Assembly (NCBI GenBank): GCA_907165135.1
Contig: OU015566.1
Coordinates: forward strand, 11,144,157 to 11,208,156
Direction of reading: 5' to 3'
DNA from: Oikopleura dioica
Taxonomy: Eukaryota; Chordata; Appendicularia; Copelata; Oikopleuridae
DNA length: 64,000 bases
In this document: one piece after another, positions 21,944 to 33,187 of the stretch
How positions within the stretch are numbered: position 1 is the first letter of the stretch
How the letters are laid out: every line of letters starts with the position of its first letter
The notes under the pieces: model-generated
What the model was told of the DNA's origin: nothing
What the model saw: only the letters and a program-made list of their open reading frames with translations
Database searches by the model: none
Made by a program: the position numbers and the translations under genes

Positions 21944-24351
21944 ATGAAACTGTATAGAATGGAGTCGGAAGAAAGGACAGAGCCCGAGAATTCCGCGCAT
22001 CTGAAAGTTCAAAAAATGAACTGGAAGAAAATCGCGGGCAATGAGCTCTTACGAGTGCAATCAAAAATCAGCACCTCTCAACAAGATCGAATTCGCAATC
22101 GCTGGGCGAAGAACCGCGAAAAGACGAAAAAACTATTTGTTAAGCAGCGGCAAATGGATGAAAATGAAGTTATTGACCCTTCAGATGAACAACCTCAATA
22201 TAATTACAGAGGTACAAGTTATCTTCGAGACAAGTTTACTAGCTCTTTGTTTAGTTCGATTGAACACGAAAATATCGAGCTTTCGCGAGACCCTTTCTTC
22301 AAAAAAGCACGAAGTCCTTACGCACACTTTACCGATGATTCCCAATCTTCCAACAAGCTTCCAATACATGCCATCCCACAAGAATATCGCCTGTGACGAT
22401 GTCAAAGTCCTTCAAAACATTCCCTACATGGGTGATGACATTGTCGAACATGAACGGGGCTTTCTCGATGATTTGATAAACATGCATCAGCGAAAAATGC
22501 ACTGTGGAGGCGGCGATGAGACTATCCACGAGCTGGTCGATCATCTCTTCAGTATTGAGAAAGAAAAAGATCCTAACGCAGAAGAACCTTGTCAAGAAAT
22601 CTTTGACGCTATCAGCTGTTTACTGGCTGATCGAGGAACTGCAGAATCGATACGCGACAAGTGGAACGAATCAAATTTGAACAAGTCTGTCGAAAACGAT
22701 CATTCAACAAAGCTGCCGTCGATCGACGATCCTAGCGCAGTCTGGGAGTCGCAGAAACGGGACAAGTGTCTAAATTCCTTTCACGAACTTGTTTGTCCGC
22801 GCTGCTACCGTTACGATTGTATGTACCACACCTTCCAATCCAAACCGCCAGCGAGAACGTACGTTCTCAAGCGTAAACTCGACATGCCAAGAGTGCCGCT
22901 GAATCCATGCTCGGAAAACTGCTTCTTGAATCTCGATGGAGGACGAGAAAAGATCGAGCAAATTTTCAAAGTCAAAAAGTTCAAGCCAAAACTCAATAAG
23001 AAATCAAAAAAAGCTGTTCAAGAGGATGTTGAACTTCTCGCCAGCCCGGAAACGTCTCGAGATGGATTTGAAAACAAGGTTTTAGCTCTAAATAGCGCAA
23101 ACCCTCATTATTTATTCTAGCCGCTGCCGGATGAAGTACAAAAACTGTTCGAAGAAGAAAAGTGGACGCAGTCGGAAAGCGTTTTAGTAAGAACGCTTCT
23201 GGAAATATACCAGGGAAACTTGTGCAGTATATCTTCATGTATGGGCGAAAAGAGTTGCAAAAGCGTATGTTTAATTTATAAAAGTATATTGTCAGCAATC
23301 TATAGTTATCTAAGCGGATCTTTTGACTCGAAATTTCCTTAGATCTTCGCCAAAATTGCGTTTGATGATTCATATGTCTCGACTTCTGCACTTGATGAAT
23401 CTATAGTTCACAAAACTCCGAATAGGAAGAAACCAGTGTCGCATGGCAAGCGGAAAACTATTGGTGAATTCTCTCAAGAAATCGATTCTTTATATCTTCT
23501 TTTAGTTCGTAAGGATGTTAGCCTCCACAACATGCACAATTACGAGCCTTGTGATCATCCAAATGAACCGTGTAAGGAAGACACTTGCCTTTGCCATCAA
23601 AAAGGAAACTACTGCGAAAAGTTCTGTCCCTGTCCCCCTGACTGTCGGAATCGTTTCAGTGGATGCAATTGTAAAGGCCAGTGCAACACCAATCGTAAGA
23701 TATCAGCCTAAAAGCACTCTCGAACTTGAGTTAAGTTTGCCCTTGTTATGTCGCCAGACGAGAGTGTGATCCTGATCTTTGCAAGCTCTGCGGCGCGGAT
23801 GACTTTTCAAAAGATTTCGACGAAATTCGATGCAACAACATAAAAATGCAAAGAGGTCTACATCAGCATCTTCTAATGGCCCCATCGGACATTGCTGGAT
23901 GGGGATGTTTCGCGAAGGTTTGTTATTCAAGCCACTATTTTCTTTTACACTCTTACAACTAGAATGACATCAAGAAGAACACTTACATTTCCGACTACTG
24001 TGGCGAACTAATCAGCCAAGAAGAGGCAGATCGAAGAGGAAAAGTTTACGATAAACACAAGTCGAGCTTTTTGTTCGATTTGAACTCTTCTTTCTGCATT
24101 GACGCGACTAGAAAAGTAAGATCAAAGGCTCAGAGCACGATTTAACTTTCGATAAGGGAAACAAGATTCGATTCGCGAATCATTCTATGAATCCGAACGC
24201 AGCCACAAAGATCATCCGAGTGAATGGGGATCATAGAATCGGAATTTTCGCCAAAACGGACATTCGAAAGGGCGAAGAGCTCTTCTTTGACTATAGATAC
24301 TCAACATCCGACGCGATCAAATATGTTGGTATTGAAAGGCAACTGACCTAG
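21944..24351 (+). CDS. EZH: Histone H3K27 methyltransferase EZH (Polycomb PRC2 catalytic subunit)
   Basis: Exons 21944-22211, 22255-23078, 23121-23264, 23343-23694, 23736-23917, 23963-24115 and 24157-24351 give up to 705 residues. A 43-bp intron at 22212-22254 joins two overlapping frames. Landmarks in order are [29 protein letters not shown] (MCSS), the cysteine-rich CXC domain ([19 protein letters not shown]... [12 protein letters not shown]) and the SET domain ([60 protein letters not shown]). Catalytic NHS and the terminal tyrosine are intact. A 42-bp in-frame segment at 23464-23505 has GT-AG ends and may be another intron. An alternative start is the ATG at 21959-21961. The histone-binding part of the N-terminus looks shortened. 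Confidence 0.93.
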
Positions 24352-24560
24352 AAACGATTAAAAAAGATACTATATCTTTTCCACTGAAGCACAATTCTAC
24401 CGTTCTCGTTCTTTATATTTTCAAGTCCACTTTCTTTACCTATTTCTGTATTTCTTTCACTCGTCTTTTTTCCTTTTTCTGACCTTAATTTTGCTGCCAT
24501 CGATCATTCCAAAAACTGAATATTACTTGAATATTGAAACAGGTCTCATTTTTTTTTAAT

Positions 24561-26020
24561 TCAAAAGAAATTATTTTTACAGTCGCAGTATTTCTCGCGT
24601 GGCAAGTATTGGACAATATGTTTCAGGTGCATTTTAACTTCGTAGTCGTTTTCAAGCAGGTCTGTCAAGGCTTCTTCAAAAAGTCGTTGTTTTGTTTCTT
24701 CATCCACTGGAATGTATGAACTTCAAAACTTCATGGAAGGATCTTACCTTCATGCCAAGGAGTAGCATCACCACCAGGTGGGCCATAAGCGCCCATATCA
24801 CCAGGATAACCTTTATCTCCCTTATCACCAACTTCTCCTGGAGGTCCTGGTGGCCCTTGAGGTCCTTAGAAATCTGTTATCCTTTCTAGGAAAATATTTT
24901 TTCGTACCTTGAGGGCCTTTAAAGCCTTTGTAGCCAGCAGTTCCAGGTTCTCCTGCGTTTCCTTCCGGTCCGTCCGGGCCAACTTCCCCTGGAATGCCCG
25001 GGTATCCATCTACTCCAGGAGTTCCTGAGGGGCCAGATCTTCCTCGAATTCCAGGTTCTCCTCGGAGACCAGGGAAACCCTTCGGGCCGTCTTCGCCATT
25101 TTCCCCAAATTCTCCAGGCTCTCCCTGGCATCCTTCCGGTCCTAAAACGGATGTTTAAAATGGCGATATTAATTTATTATATTTACCGAGTTCACCACGA
25201 GGCCCTGTTTGTCCATCTGGGCCTGTCGGGCCGCAGCACTTGCGATTTCTGCCAATTTGAACATCGTTCCTCGTGCAAACCTGCGGTGCCTGAAAGCCTG
25301 GCTCCCTAATGCAACGCTTCTGACACATTTCCGGGCAGCCGGCCAAATGTCTCGCCAGACGATCCACATGAACAGCTAAGCCAGACGTTTCGGAATCTAA
25401 AAATGATGAATATTGTTTTATGTATTCGTAAATACTTACGAACAATCAGACTTTCTTTATTGGAAATTTCTGAAGGCAGTTTTCTCTTCATTGTTTTTGG
25501 GAAGATTGGAAGGACTTCGATGCTTTTGAGTTGACCACAAATGTGTTCCAAATAACTGCCCTCGTCGAAGGCCAAGATAAGAATCGAATTTTTCAAATAA
25601 CTGAAATCATCTTTTAACAAAATCGAGTTGTTTGAGACTTTACCCCTTTGAAATTTTGTCAAGCTTCTTGATGTTTTGATTCTGCTCTTTTAATTTCATA
25701 TAAAAATCGTTTCTTTTTGACGAAACGTCAGTGAAATATATTTCTCTGCATTTCTTCGAGCTCTTTAGTTTCCAGTAGTCCACGCACTCTTCTTCCATAA
25801 TACAGGTTGTTGCATTTCTTGAAAATACAGAAACTGTCTTCTTGTCATATGGGCAGTTAGATTTTTCTCCAAGAAAGTCAATAAAATCTATCTTTGGGTT
25901 AGGGCCGAGTTTCGAATTTTGACAGAGGAAATTATCTTAACCCATTTCTTTTTGGCACTGATCAGCTAAGACAACTTCTATTAGTAGAAATATTCGAGCA
26001 ATTGATAACATCCCTCTCAT
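24561..26020 (-). CDS. Short secreted collagen-like protein
   Basis: Seven exons (26020-25942, 25887-25644, 25600-25440, 25396-25187, 25141-24908, 24864-24748, 24706-24561) give 396 residues. A signal peptide (MLSIARIFLLIEVVLA) is followed by a cysteine-bearing N-terminal region of about 180 residues that I do not recognise. About 45 Gly-X-Y triplets follow (GPTGPDGQTGPRGELG onward) spread over three exons that all begin and end inside a glycine codon. A short C-terminal segment ends in KYCDCKNNF. Phase-1 exon boundaries within Gly codons mean triplet exons can be added or lost without breaking frame. It is probably an extracellular-matrix component. There is no fibrillar C-propeptide, so it is not a fibrillar collagen. 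Confidence 0.82.
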
Positions 26021-26280
26021 ATCAGGCAGTGGTCTCTCTTCGATAAACCAAGATTCCGAAAAACGAATTATGCCGAAGTCAAATATTTTACTCGATTGAC
26101 AAAAATGTAAAACCATTCATACAGAGCAATCAAAGAGCGCTAGGGCTTTTGAAAATTCATTTTTGATATATGAAAGCCAAACATTTCCCATCTCCAGCGC
26201 ACCTGTTCCGGCTATGCAGTCACGTTTTTATTTATTCTTGAAATTAAAGACTTGAATTTTAAGACTGATAATTCAATCAA

Positions 26281-28238
26281 ATGTTTTCGCGTAAATCGGA
26301 AATGGATGGTCATCGTCGCTTGACGACTGTTCGCAAATCCGAATTTCCAAGTAGTGGCGGTAGGCAACCAAGAGATAGCCTCACTGCGGATAGCTACAGG
26401 TTGAGCATTGCTGGAGGTCAATCGACGATCAAACGCCCAAAAACGCACTCGTCGAATGATCCACGAGATCTTGCAAAGAAAGCGTAAGCATATTCCTAGC
26501 CCGCCAATTCTAATATCTCCTTATTTTAGAAATCAGAAAGAAGTCGTCGAAAAGCTTCAAAACTTTCTCATCAACGAAATCAACTTCCGCGAAGTATCGC
26601 TCAAAGAACTTTCCAACATGACAACCGGCTTGTTCCATGAAATCTTCTCAACATTTGTCCGAATTATTCTCGGCCCAAATTATTTGATGAGCTTTGGTAA
26701 AGTGAAACCAGCAGAGCTCATCGTTGAGACTATGCGTGCAGTTGATTATCCATTTAAATTGGTGAAATCAAGCTTTGTGAACTTGACGAAGCAGACCTTT
26801 CCGACTGCGATTGGAGTTTTGGACTGGCTGATTGACTTGATTGGAATTCAACAGGCAGCGGAAAATGCCGCTCAAGATACAGCGGATATTGAGGAAATCA
26901 TCCCAATTTTCGAAGGATACGCGAGATATGCTGCTGGAGAAGGCGACATCGACGATATCACCGATGATGTGACAAATGAGGTAGCCAAGTCGAAACAAGA
27001 GCAGTTAGCTCTTGAAGAGATCGACATTGATGATGCTTACAGGCGCATGGAAGAAGCAGAGCTAGAACTAAAAGACTTTAAAAATGCGAAACGATGCTAC
27101 GAAAACGACTTGGTAGATTTGACAAAAGCGATCGAAGACTCGACAAAATTCCTGAATCTAAGCAAGTACCACGTCGAAAAGGGCGCTGCAGAGATCAAAA
27201 CGCTGCGCGAAGAAGAAACGAAGCAAAAAGAAATGATCGAACAACTCAAAAAAGACAACGCAGAACTCCGGGAACGAATCGGAGATCAAGAGACGGCCAT
27301 TGAAAAGAAGAACCGATACAACGCGCTCGTTGAAGAGGATCAAAAGTGGCAAGAAACAGTGGCGGCTCAACGACAAGATCTCGGAATAATTGGTAATTTT
27401 CGTTCCCTAAACTGTTCTTCAACTTATTTCAGAGGTTAAAATAAGCCGTGAACGAGCAACTGCTGCCGACATTTTGATCAATTACAACACAGCCGCAAAT
27501 TCACTTCGCGAATTTTCCGAAAAATTCAAAATCCCATCTTCCATCTCGGCGAAAAACTTATCTATGCTTGAAGAAAAACAAAAGCTCATCGGCGAAGCGG
27601 ATCAACTTTGCCACAAGCAAATTAGCTCGTTGAGAAGTGAGACAGACGTCCTGAACTTTGAAAATGATGAGCTAGAAAAGTATTTATATCTTTTTCCTTG
27701 TTCTTTTTCTATCTGTGTCTAGGCGAATTCAAGAGGAGCAGGATGATCACGACCTGGTAAAGACCCAGTTCGAGTCAAGATTCCAAAAGAGCAAGGCGGA
27801 GTTAAATAGAGTCGAGGAAGAAAATGCTCATATGAAAAGCCGAATTGGAAAGAGGCGAGAAAATGTAATGAGCATCAGTGAAGACATAGAAACTCTTCAG
27901 GTAACGGGTTTGATTATTCGACGATGAAGTAACAAGTGACCTTTAGAGTGACAGGATAGATCTTGAAAGAAAACTTCAAGATGTCAAAGAAAATGACGAG
28001 AATGCCAACTACGGAGATGAGGAAGAACGAACGATCATTGACTTCCTCGAATCGGCTAACGACAAGAAGAACACAGCCGACACTCAATTCAAAAGTACTC
28101 TAGACTCTCTTTCCATCATTTATACACGTCTGTTTAGTTGTTCAAAGTATCTTCGAGGAAGAGATGAGCGTCATCCAGACGCGCGTCAAACGCAACGAAG
28201 AGATTCACGAGTTCATCACTAGAAAAAACTTTGACTAA
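26281..28238 (+). CDS. NDC80: Kinetochore protein NDC80 (HEC1)
   Basis: Six exons (26281-26483, 26530-27392, 27433-27679, 27723-27900, 27947-28094, 28138-28238) give 579 residues. The basic N-terminal tail (MFSRKSEMDGHRRLTTVRKS) precedes the calponin-homology region, recognised by NQKEVVEKLQNFLINE, FVRIILGPNY, MRAVDYPFKLVKSSF and VLDWLIDLI. A long coiled coil follows to the C-terminus, near EFITRKNFD. NDC80 binds microtubules through the CH domain and the basic tail. It appears to be the first gene of a five-gene same-strand run extending to 33187. Confidence 0.92.
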
Positions 28239-28416
28239 GAAAAGTTCTTATACAAACACTGTGTTTGAAACACACAAACACTCTCACATTCCCTTTATCA
28301 AAAGAAAAATATTCACATTTATCCACTGCCCCAGCAGTTTTCACTTTTCCATTCCATAAACAAAAATAGGATCACAAAGCTCATCTTCCATTACCAACTG
28401 TTCAGAGGCGGATGTA

Positions 28417-29601
28417 ATGTTAGCGATGGCACGGATCGACGAAAAAGTTGGCCCGAGTAAAAGCAGACAGGAGCATCCGCCCATAAAAATGAAGCTTCCA
28501 TCCCGCGTGGAGCGCAAATGCGGCGAGTGGTGCGAGGTCAAGAGCAAGACCAAAGACAAAAAGTACTACTTGAACATAAGAACGAAAGAGACGACGTGGA
28601 AAAAGCCGCCAGACTGGAATGATCAAATTGTAAGCGAACCTTCCCTTTCCCTTATTAAAGCATCCATCTAGGCTGACAGTATTGGTGCCTCGCGAAAAAT
28701 TCTGAAAGATTCGCCCTCCCTTTCCACCGACAGCTCATCTCAAGACGTCCCTGCTGCTCATCCCGCTCAATCCACGCCAGTCGGGTCAACTAGATACTCC
28801 CGCGCCTCCCCGCCCTCCAAAAAGCGCAAACACAACAAACATAGAAAATCAAAGTCATCAAGAAAAAGTGAAAGTCCTCAGCGCATTAACTCCTCTCTTT
28901 ACTCATCAAACATATCCACATCATCATCGTCAAAAACTATTCCATCGCCAAATGTTCAATCAGTCGAAACTCACATCCAAAAGACAGAATCCTCTGATCA
29001 ATCGAAATTGGACGAACTAATACATCCCCTGAAAAGCTCTTTGAAAAATCTTCCCGCCCCTATCCCTTCCTCCGTCCTTCTCGACCCTCTTTCGATAAAG
29101 CCAAGCCCGGAAGAGCAAGAAAAGCAGAAACAGCGTGAACAAGAAATTGAAAGGACATATTCATCGAAAAGATTGAAAATTCAACAGCTGGAAAGACGAC
29201 ATCGTTTAGTAAAGCAACTGCCGGAGAACTCCGCTCCGGATAATGAAACAGTCCTTCGTCAAAGCCAAAAATTCGTGAACGAGTCTATTCCTTCCAGAAT
29301 GCAAGAGCTTATCTACAGTAAGTTTCTCTGTTAAAATGTTTGTTAAATGGCTGTTTTAGATAAGAAGGAGAAGCAGGCGGATTTCTACTCCCGCGAAAAT
29401 ACGCGAAACGATCAAATTATGTCCGAAAAGCGCGGCGAAATCGCCCAAGTGAGGCACATTTTACGTAATCGCACCTTCTTCATCGAATCTACTGATGGTT
29501 TCTGCAGTCTACAAAAGAAGCGATCGGAAGCTTTAATGTTGAGCTCATTTTCGTTTTCAAGTCTAAGCAGTCCGGCACAGTCCAAGGACAAAGTTAGTTA
29601 A
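28417..29601 (+). CDS. WW-domain protein, possibly a WAC relative
   Basis: Exons 28417-28629, 28672-29317 and 29360-29601 give 366 residues. One WW domain sits at about residues 35-65: GEWCEVKSKTKDKKYYLNIR then TKETTWKKPPDW, with both tryptophans. The middle is Ser/Pro/Lys-rich with KKRKHNKHRKSKSS, and a predicted coiled coil with EEQEKQKQREQEIERTYSS follows. WW plus Ser-rich middle plus C-terminal helix is the plan of WAC, an adaptor for H2B ubiquitination, but sequence similarity is weak. A possible extra intron (29449 to about 29507) would change the last 50 residues. TTCAG lies about 13 bases before the ATG. Confidence 0.65.
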
Positions 29602-29753
29602 CTTTCGGCTCATCACTGTCTTTTAGTCAGTTATTCTTCGTTATTTCTGTATCATAAAATAAATTTCGATCATTTATGCCTTCTAAATAAAGTATTTTTT
29701 CTATCACTCTGATTCTTCGACACTAAAAGTCGACAGTTAAGAAATTGATCGAA

Positions 29754-31109
29754 ATGGACGCAAAAGCAAGACTCGCAGCTCTCAAAAGAAAGCGCATGGA
29801 AGCAAAGACTGCGAATCACAGGGATGTTGTTGAGGAGGATCGCGTCGCGAAACTACCGGCTAACTTCGAAGCAAAGAAAGAGCGAGCTCAATATGAACTT
29901 TCTGAAATTGAACGAAAGAAAGAAATCGAAGCAGCAGGTAATTTTTTAATAGATTTTGAAAAATCAAAACTTTCGGGCGGCGGTGGGACTCCCTAGATTT
30001 TCCACAGCTGTCCAGGCTGTGTAATAACCCTTTGTCCCTCCATTTGGGGACCCGAAAGAACCTCCCGAGCTGGTGAAGCTCATCGTCATTTGCGGTTTTT
30101 ATTGTGTCGATTCGACACTGTAGAGTGAGTCTGTGTCTTCTAGCCCTGCGTCCTCGAGGATACAAGGGCTATGATTTTGGACAGTGTCTCCTAAAGTTTG
30201 AACGAGAAGTTATGCTTCAACGCCAAGTCTGGGTCGGGATTCGAACAAGATTCACGGATTAATCGTGAGCATTCATGCCCTTGCCACGTCCTGGTCCACC
30301 AAGCCAGACGTCCCCGAAAGCAGTGTTGAAAAATCAACTTTTATATCAAATTTTCAGCCCACAATGTGGGCCACAATCTACTATAGTGTAGCAAGAATCT
30401 TGTATAGATTGTTTTATGACAAAGATTTGTGTGACTAACAAGTTCGTTTTTTCAAGGTGGCAATTACGAGCGTGCGAAGATGCTGAACAAAACAGCGCTG
30501 GATTTGGAGAGAAAAGATGCGAAACGCAAACGCACGAAGAACCCGGACCCCGGCTTCATCTCCTGGGAAGATAATACTGCAAGACAATATAATAGACTCA
30601 CACGGGGTAATTATACAAGCTTTCGTCATATTTTGGCCGTCTCGCATTCATGTTCTCATGTCTGGAAACGGCAATAATGTTGATTGGAATCTGTCTAAAA
30701 GTCATGTTTAGACTTCAAAGTGGATATGGAAAAGTACGAGCAAGAAAAGCAAGAATATGGGGATGACTTCTACGCCGGACTTTCCACAGCTTCCATTCTT
30801 CCAGGAAGACTCAAGGACTCTGAAGAAGCAAAATCGAGACTCGTCAATGTTGTCAAGGTACTCAATCAACGAAAAACCATCATTTTAACCGATTCAGGCA
30901 CAAATCGAGAAGAGAAAGAACTTCCACAGACGACGCATGCACGACGAAGACAAGGACATTACTTACATCAACGAGCGAAACAGAAAATTCAACGAGAAAA
31001 TTGACCGTAGCTACTCCAAGGTAAGGCTTTTCTTGAGACGAAGCTTTATCATCATTTTTAGTACACACAAGAGATCAAGCAAAACTTGGAGCGTGGAACT
31101 GCCATCTAA
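29754..31109 (+). CDS. SYF2: Pre-mRNA splicing factor SYF2
   Basis: Exons 29754-29937, 30457-30606, 30712-30857, 30898-31020 and 31062-31109 give 216 residues. NHRDVVEEDRVAKLPANFEA, the block KRKRTKNPDPGFISWED, YNRLTR, DITYINERNRKFNEK and the end EIKQNLERGTAI follow SYF2 (GCIP p29) throughout. SYF2 belongs to the NineTeen/XAB2 complex of the active spliceosome. Intron 1 (519 bp) carries a tRNA-derived SINE with target duplication; the other introns are 40-105 bp. Confidence 0.93.
29968..30325 (-). mobile_element. tRNA-derived SINE in SYF2 intron 1
   Basis: On the minus strand the element starts in a tRNA-like head with a polymerase III A box (TGGCTTGGTGG) and B box (TGTTCGAATCCC) about 50 nt apart, and a TCACG-ATTAATC-CGTGA anticodon-type hairpin. 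The whole is flanked by an exact 12-bp duplication TTGAAAAATCAA (29956-29967 and 30326-30337), consistent with LINE-mediated insertion. No poly(A) tail is obvious at the 3' end. Short inverted ends CTTTCGGG/CCCGAAAG are also present, so a composite origin cannot be excluded. Confidence 0.65.
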
Positions 31110-31224
31110 AAACGCCAAAAATCGTCTCCTTTTCTCTGTCCATCCGTTTTTCAAATCTGTCTTTTCTCCTAACCCAATTTTAACCAAAGATTATCGTCAA
31201 CATCTCCAAAAACTGACTCTTAGA

Positions 31225-32438
31225 ATGGATGTTCAAACGCAGGAAAAAGAACGCTTCGTTTTCGAGCAAGTAGTGCTCAACATGAAAAATTACAAAAGAA
31301 CGATGAATGCTAAAATCGACCGCAACATCGTCAACTTCAATAAACTCCCAGATTCTCACAAGAAACTTCTGCCAAATCGCGAAAAATACTTTGACGATCA
31401 GAAAATGGCAGTTTTTCAAAATCAGGAAATTCTGAAGCTAATTTTGGAGGATTGTGAAGAAAACTTTGGTTTTAAAATAACTGGATCAGCAATAAAAGTG
31501 AGTTGAGAAATGCTCGAAATAGAAATTTATATAAATCAAGGGTTTTCAAGACTCGGCAGCACGAACGAGTGGTGACAACGCTGAAACAAATCATGCGTGA
31601 CTGGTCCGAGCTTGGAGAAAAGGAAAGAGCTTCGTGTTACGGGCCTATCTTGGACATCTTGAACTCCGAATTCCCAGCGGAAGAGACGGATAGAACAGGG
31701 ATCCATGTCCTCACGCCAGGTTGTGGGTTAGCTCGACTCACTTGGGAGATTTTCTCGCATGGTTTTCAAAGCGAAGGTTGCGAATTTTCCTGGTACATGA
31801 TTCTGACAAGGTGAGATCGGCTCATCTCATCTAATCGACAAAACTGAACTGGATTAATTGTAGCCGCTTCATTCTGAACAGCTCAACTGGCGCAGCGGAT
31901 GAATCGGATAAAGTGCATTATCGAATTCATCCCTTTGTACACGAAACCAGCAACATGCTAAGCTGGCAGGACGCGCTCAAAGAAGTCCGATTTCCTGACG
32001 TTGATCCGGCAGAAACGCCTGAAGATGGAGGGCAGATGAGTTTTGGCGCGGGCGAGTTCTTAGATTTATATACTGAAGCGAAATGGCATGCAGTGGCGAC
32101 TTGTTTTTTCATCGACACTGCTCATAACGTCATTGATTATGTACAGAAGATCTTTCAAATTTTAAGGCCGGGCGGTTTGTGGGTAGGGACCAAAACAGTT
32201 GTTTCGTAGCTAAATCGAATAATCCTAGATCAATAATGGCCCGTTGATGTACCACTTCGCGAATACGGAAGAAATGAGCTTGGAGCTATCTTGGGAAGAG
32301 CTAAAATCAGTGATTCTGGCGACCGGATTTGAGCTTGAACTTGAAGAGAGCGAGAAATGCCGATATGTCGAGAATCCGGCTTCTTTATTGTCACAAGAGT
32401 TCAAAACAATACTTTTCACTGCTAGAAAGCCTCTTTGA
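31225..32438 (+). CDS. CARNMT1: Carnosine N-methyltransferase
   Basis: Exons 31225-31497, 31551-31810, 31864-32182 and 32229-32438 give 353 residues. Family blocks are NQEILKLILEDC, IMRDWSELGEKERASCY, VLTPGCGLARLTWEI (SAM-binding motif I), FPDVDP, CFFIDTAHNVIDYV and LRPGGLW followed by INNGPLMYHF. The enzyme methylates carnosine to anserine using S-adenosylmethionine. The ATG is one base after GACTCTTAG and only 115 bp after SYF2, indicating an operon member. The human protein is longer at the N-terminus. Confidence 0.93.
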
Positions 32439-32503
32439 ACTGCCACTTGAGTGATTATATAACAATTTGAGAGGCTTAAAAAGGCTTTTTAGAATATCGG
32501 AAA

Positions 32504-33187
32504 ATGGGATCAAATCTTGCACCGCTCGATATCTTTGGAATTATTACTGGAATTTGGGCTTTGTAAGTTTCATTTATTCAGAAAGTTCACATTATTTTTC
32601 TCGATTTCTTAGAGATAGGGACTGAGTTTCATTTTCAGAAATATAATTCTTGAGTGAAAAAAAAATTTCATTTCGACTTTACTCGAGGATATTGGCAGGT
32701 TTTTGTGTCATTTTAATCTATTGGACGTACACTTTTCCTCCCTTATAAAGCAGACATATTTCAAATATCTTGATAAGGATTAGTTCGTTCTTTAGCGACC
32801 TTATCTCGTCCCTGAATCTGAAAGAACCAGTTCCATGCTGCATATTTTATAAATCAGAAGCTTATCTGGGTCGAAGTGCTTTACTGTCTGAGATCCAAGT
32901 CAGAGAGTTTCTCTTGTTTATAAATATTAATAACTGACGTAGGATTGCGATTGTTGGGAACCTGATTGTTCGATCTTCATGGGAATCCAGTGAGGTGTAT
33001 CGGGTCTGTATCACAATGACATGCTTCTGCTGCTGGCTTCACTGGCTCCTTTGCTGGATGCACCAGGTACATACAACTTCCATATTAGGAAATATTCAAC
33101 CGGTTTTTTCAGTATCAGCCTCTCATGGGCCCAACACTGTCAAAAGAAATGGTGGAAATCGTCTCCTGGACTTGGGAAAACAAATGA
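32504..33187 (+). CDS. ATP6V0E: V-type proton ATPase subunit e
   Basis: Exons 32504-32562, 32943-33066 and 33113-33187 give 85 residues. Two hydrophobic segments are seen (FGIITGIWALIAIVGNLIV and VCITMTCFCCWLHWLLCW), then MHQYQPLMGPTLS, matching the NPLFGPQL region of animal subunit e. Length agrees with the family (about 81). It is part of the membrane Vo sector. It starts 66 bp after CARNMT1. Intron 1 (380 bp) is larger than usual and shows no recognisable insertion. Confidence 0.9.

Noticed and set aside
25440-25900. Von Willebrand A domain in the N-terminal region of the collagen-like protein
   Set aside because: No MIDAS motif (DxSxS) could be found; only a hydrophobic strand ILILAFDEGS.
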